Shown: in pieces, positions 6,806-7,917 of the stretch
Numbering within the stretch: the first letter of the stretch is position 1
Layout: the number at the start of each line of letters is the position of its first letter
From: an uncultured Opitutaceae bacterium
GTDB taxonomy: Bacteria; Verrucomicrobiota; Verrucomicrobiae; Opitutales; Opitutaceae
Length of the DNA: 7,917 nt
Direction: 5' to 3'
NCBI GenBank assembly: GCA_946482625.1
Contig: CAMLSH010000168.1
Location: 1 to 7,917, forward strand
Position numbers and translations under genes: made by a program
Notes under the pieces: generated by a model
Told to the model about the DNA's origin: nothing
Databases searched by the model: none
What the model saw: only the letters and a program-made list of their open reading frames with translations

Positions 6806-7917
6806 ATGCGATTTTTCACACGCCTCCTCGCCGTCGCCCTCCTTGCCCTCTTCGCCTCCGCGCTCTCGATCCGCGCCGAGCTGAAACCCGACATCGAATA
6901 CGGTGAAGCCGGCGGCGAAAAACTCCTTCTCGACGCCTACACGCCCGATACCGATGGCCTCCACCCCGTTGCCATTCTCATCCACGGCGGCGGCTGGGGT
7001 GCTGGCGACAAAGGTACGCCTCAACATACCAACGGCGCCGACATTTCCTCCTGGTTCGCTCCGCTCTCCGAGGCCGGCTTCACGTGGTTCTCCATCAACT
7101 ACCGCCTCGCCCCCGCCCACCGCTGGCCCGCGTGTATCGACGATGTGCACACAGCCATCCGCTGGGTCAAAGCCAATGCCGCCCAATTCAAAGGCGACCC
7201 CACCCGCGTCGTCCTCTTCGGCCACTCCGCCGGCGGCCACCTCGCCTTCCTCGCCGCCATCAACCCCACGGCCGACACCAAAGTCCAGGCCGCCGTCGGC
7301 TACGCGCCCGTCACCGATTTCGAACAAGAACTCCCCACCCGCGGCGGTATCAGCGCCTCGCTGAAAAACCTCCACAACATCCCCGCCGAGATCACGCCTG
7401 CCGCGCTGAAAATTCTCCGCGACACCGCGCCGATTAATTTCATCGCTCCCAATCCCAAAGCCGGCCACCCGCCCTTCCTTATTCTCCACGGCGATCAAGA
7501 TCGCACCGTCCCGCTCCAACAGTCGCTCAACTTCCAATCCCGCCTCCGCGCCAACAACGTCCCGTCCGACGTCATCATCCTTCCCGGCGCCCAACACCGC
7601 CTGTCCGACTGGGCCAAATACGACCCCGACCACTTCCCCAAGATGATTGCCTGGGTCCGGGAGAAGCTGGGCGTCACTCAGCCCGTCACGCCGCCGGCTC
7701 CTGAGCCATCTTGCCTAATCCCTTCATACGCCCCCGCCACCTCTCTATGGTATGCGCGGCCCGCCTCCCACTGGAACGAAGCCCTCCCCATCGGGAATGG
7801 ACGCCTCGGTGCCATGATCTTCGGCGGACTCACCGAAGAACGTCTCCAGCTCAACGAAGACTCCCTCTGGTCCGGCAAACCCCACGCCTACCACAACGAA
7901 GGCGCCGCCAAATTCCT
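6806..7917 (+). CDS. Secreted alpha/beta-hydrolase esterase fused to a GH95 glycosidase, C-terminus outside window
   Basis: An exported two-enzyme protein, cut by the window edge after 370 codons. Residues 1-24 are a signal peptide ending SIRA. Residues 25-289 form an alpha/beta hydrolase of the BD-FAE/CE10-like type: oxyanion motif HGGGW (60-64), YRLAP (99-103), nucleophile S141 in GHSAGG, likely acid D232 in HGDQDRTVP and H264 in GAQHR. Such enzymes remove acetyl or other acyl groups from polysaccharides. A proline-rich linker (290-312) leads to residues 314-370, which match the N-terminus of GH95: LWYARPASHWNEALPIGNGR, then LGAMIFGG and LQLNEDSLWSG. GH95 members are alpha-L-fucosidases or alpha-L-galactosidases. 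No stop interrupts the join, and I see no suitable start with a signal peptide for a separate GH95 gene. The GH95 catalytic residues lie outside the window. The protein may clean side chains of pectin or xyloglucan. Family calls are firm; substrates are inferred. Confidence 0.9.
   Translation, partial: MRFFTRLLAVALLALFASALSIRAELKPDIEYGEAGGEKLLLDAYTPDTDGLHPVAILIHGGGWGAGDKGTPQHTNGADISSWFAPLSEAGFTWFSINYRLAPAHRWPACIDDVHTAIRWVKANAAQFKGDPTRVVLFGHSAGGHLAFLAAINPTADTKVQAAVGYAPVTDFEQELPTRGGISASLKNLHNIPAEITPAALKILRDTAPINFIAPNPKAGHPPFLILHGDQDRTVPLQQSLNFQSRLRANNVPSDVIILPGAQHRLSDWAKYDPDHFPKMIAWVREKLGVTQPVTPPAPEPSCLIPSYAPATSLWYARPASHWNEALPIGNGRLGAMIFGGLTEERLQLNEDSLWSGKPHAYHNEGAAKF
7742..7917 (+). other. Start of the GH95 N-terminal domain within the fusion gene
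   Basis: This marks the glycosidase part of the preceding gene, residues 313-370. The signature is PIGNGRLGAM (328-337), F-G-G (339-341) and LNEDSLWSG (349-357), which opens GH95 proteins. Stand-alone GH95 enzymes usually have a signal peptide just before this; here the esterase and linker replace it. Confidence 0.85.

Noticed and set aside
6785..7633. Minus-strand open frame of 282 codons opposite the esterase
   Set aside because: It is dominated by Gly, Val, Glu and Asp with no motif; the plus strand carries a complete esterase active site.

Overview
The window looks like chromosomal DNA from a member of the Verrucomicrobiota, probably the Opitutaceae. That placement is inference, from high G+C, the absence of clear Shine-Dalgarno sequences at all four starts, a very large secreted enzyme built from Ig-like modules, and a LacI regulator of the kind common beside polysaccharide genes in that group. 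All four genes fit one theme, the breakdown of pectin or related plant polysaccharide and uptake of the released sugar acids.

Layout. From position 3836 leftwards to the window edge, on the minus strand, runs one uninterrupted frame of at least 1278 codons. It encodes a signal peptide, an unassigned N-terminal region, three Ig-like modules, an SbsA-type Ig-like (Big_5) module, a family CE8 pectinesterase domain, two more Ig-like modules and the beginning of another C-terminal region. A 193-base divergent intergenic region (3837-4029) follows, with a 9-base inverted repeat exactly at its midpoint. On the plus strand come a LacI-family regulator (4030-5067), a 289-base gap in which I see nothing firm, an ExuT-type major facilitator transporter (5357-6727), and a secreted alpha/beta-hydrolase esterase (6806 to the right edge). 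The esterase frame continues without a stop, through a proline-rich linker, into the N-terminal region of a glycoside hydrolase family 95 enzyme.

Working model (inference). The secreted pectinesterase removes methyl esters from galacturonan. The esterase-GH95 fusion would remove acyl groups and terminal L-fucose or L-galactose from side chains. Lyases or hydrolases outside the window would release uronates, which the transporter imports. The LacI protein probably controls its own gene and the divergent pectinesterase from the shared intergenic region.

I found no RNA genes, mobile elements, CRISPR arrays or clear terminators, and no sign of a wholly new system. The points most worth a second look are the esterase-GH95 fusion, the altered fifth active-site motif of the pectinesterase, the Glu-to-Gln change in the transporter's fourth helix, and the centred inverted repeat.
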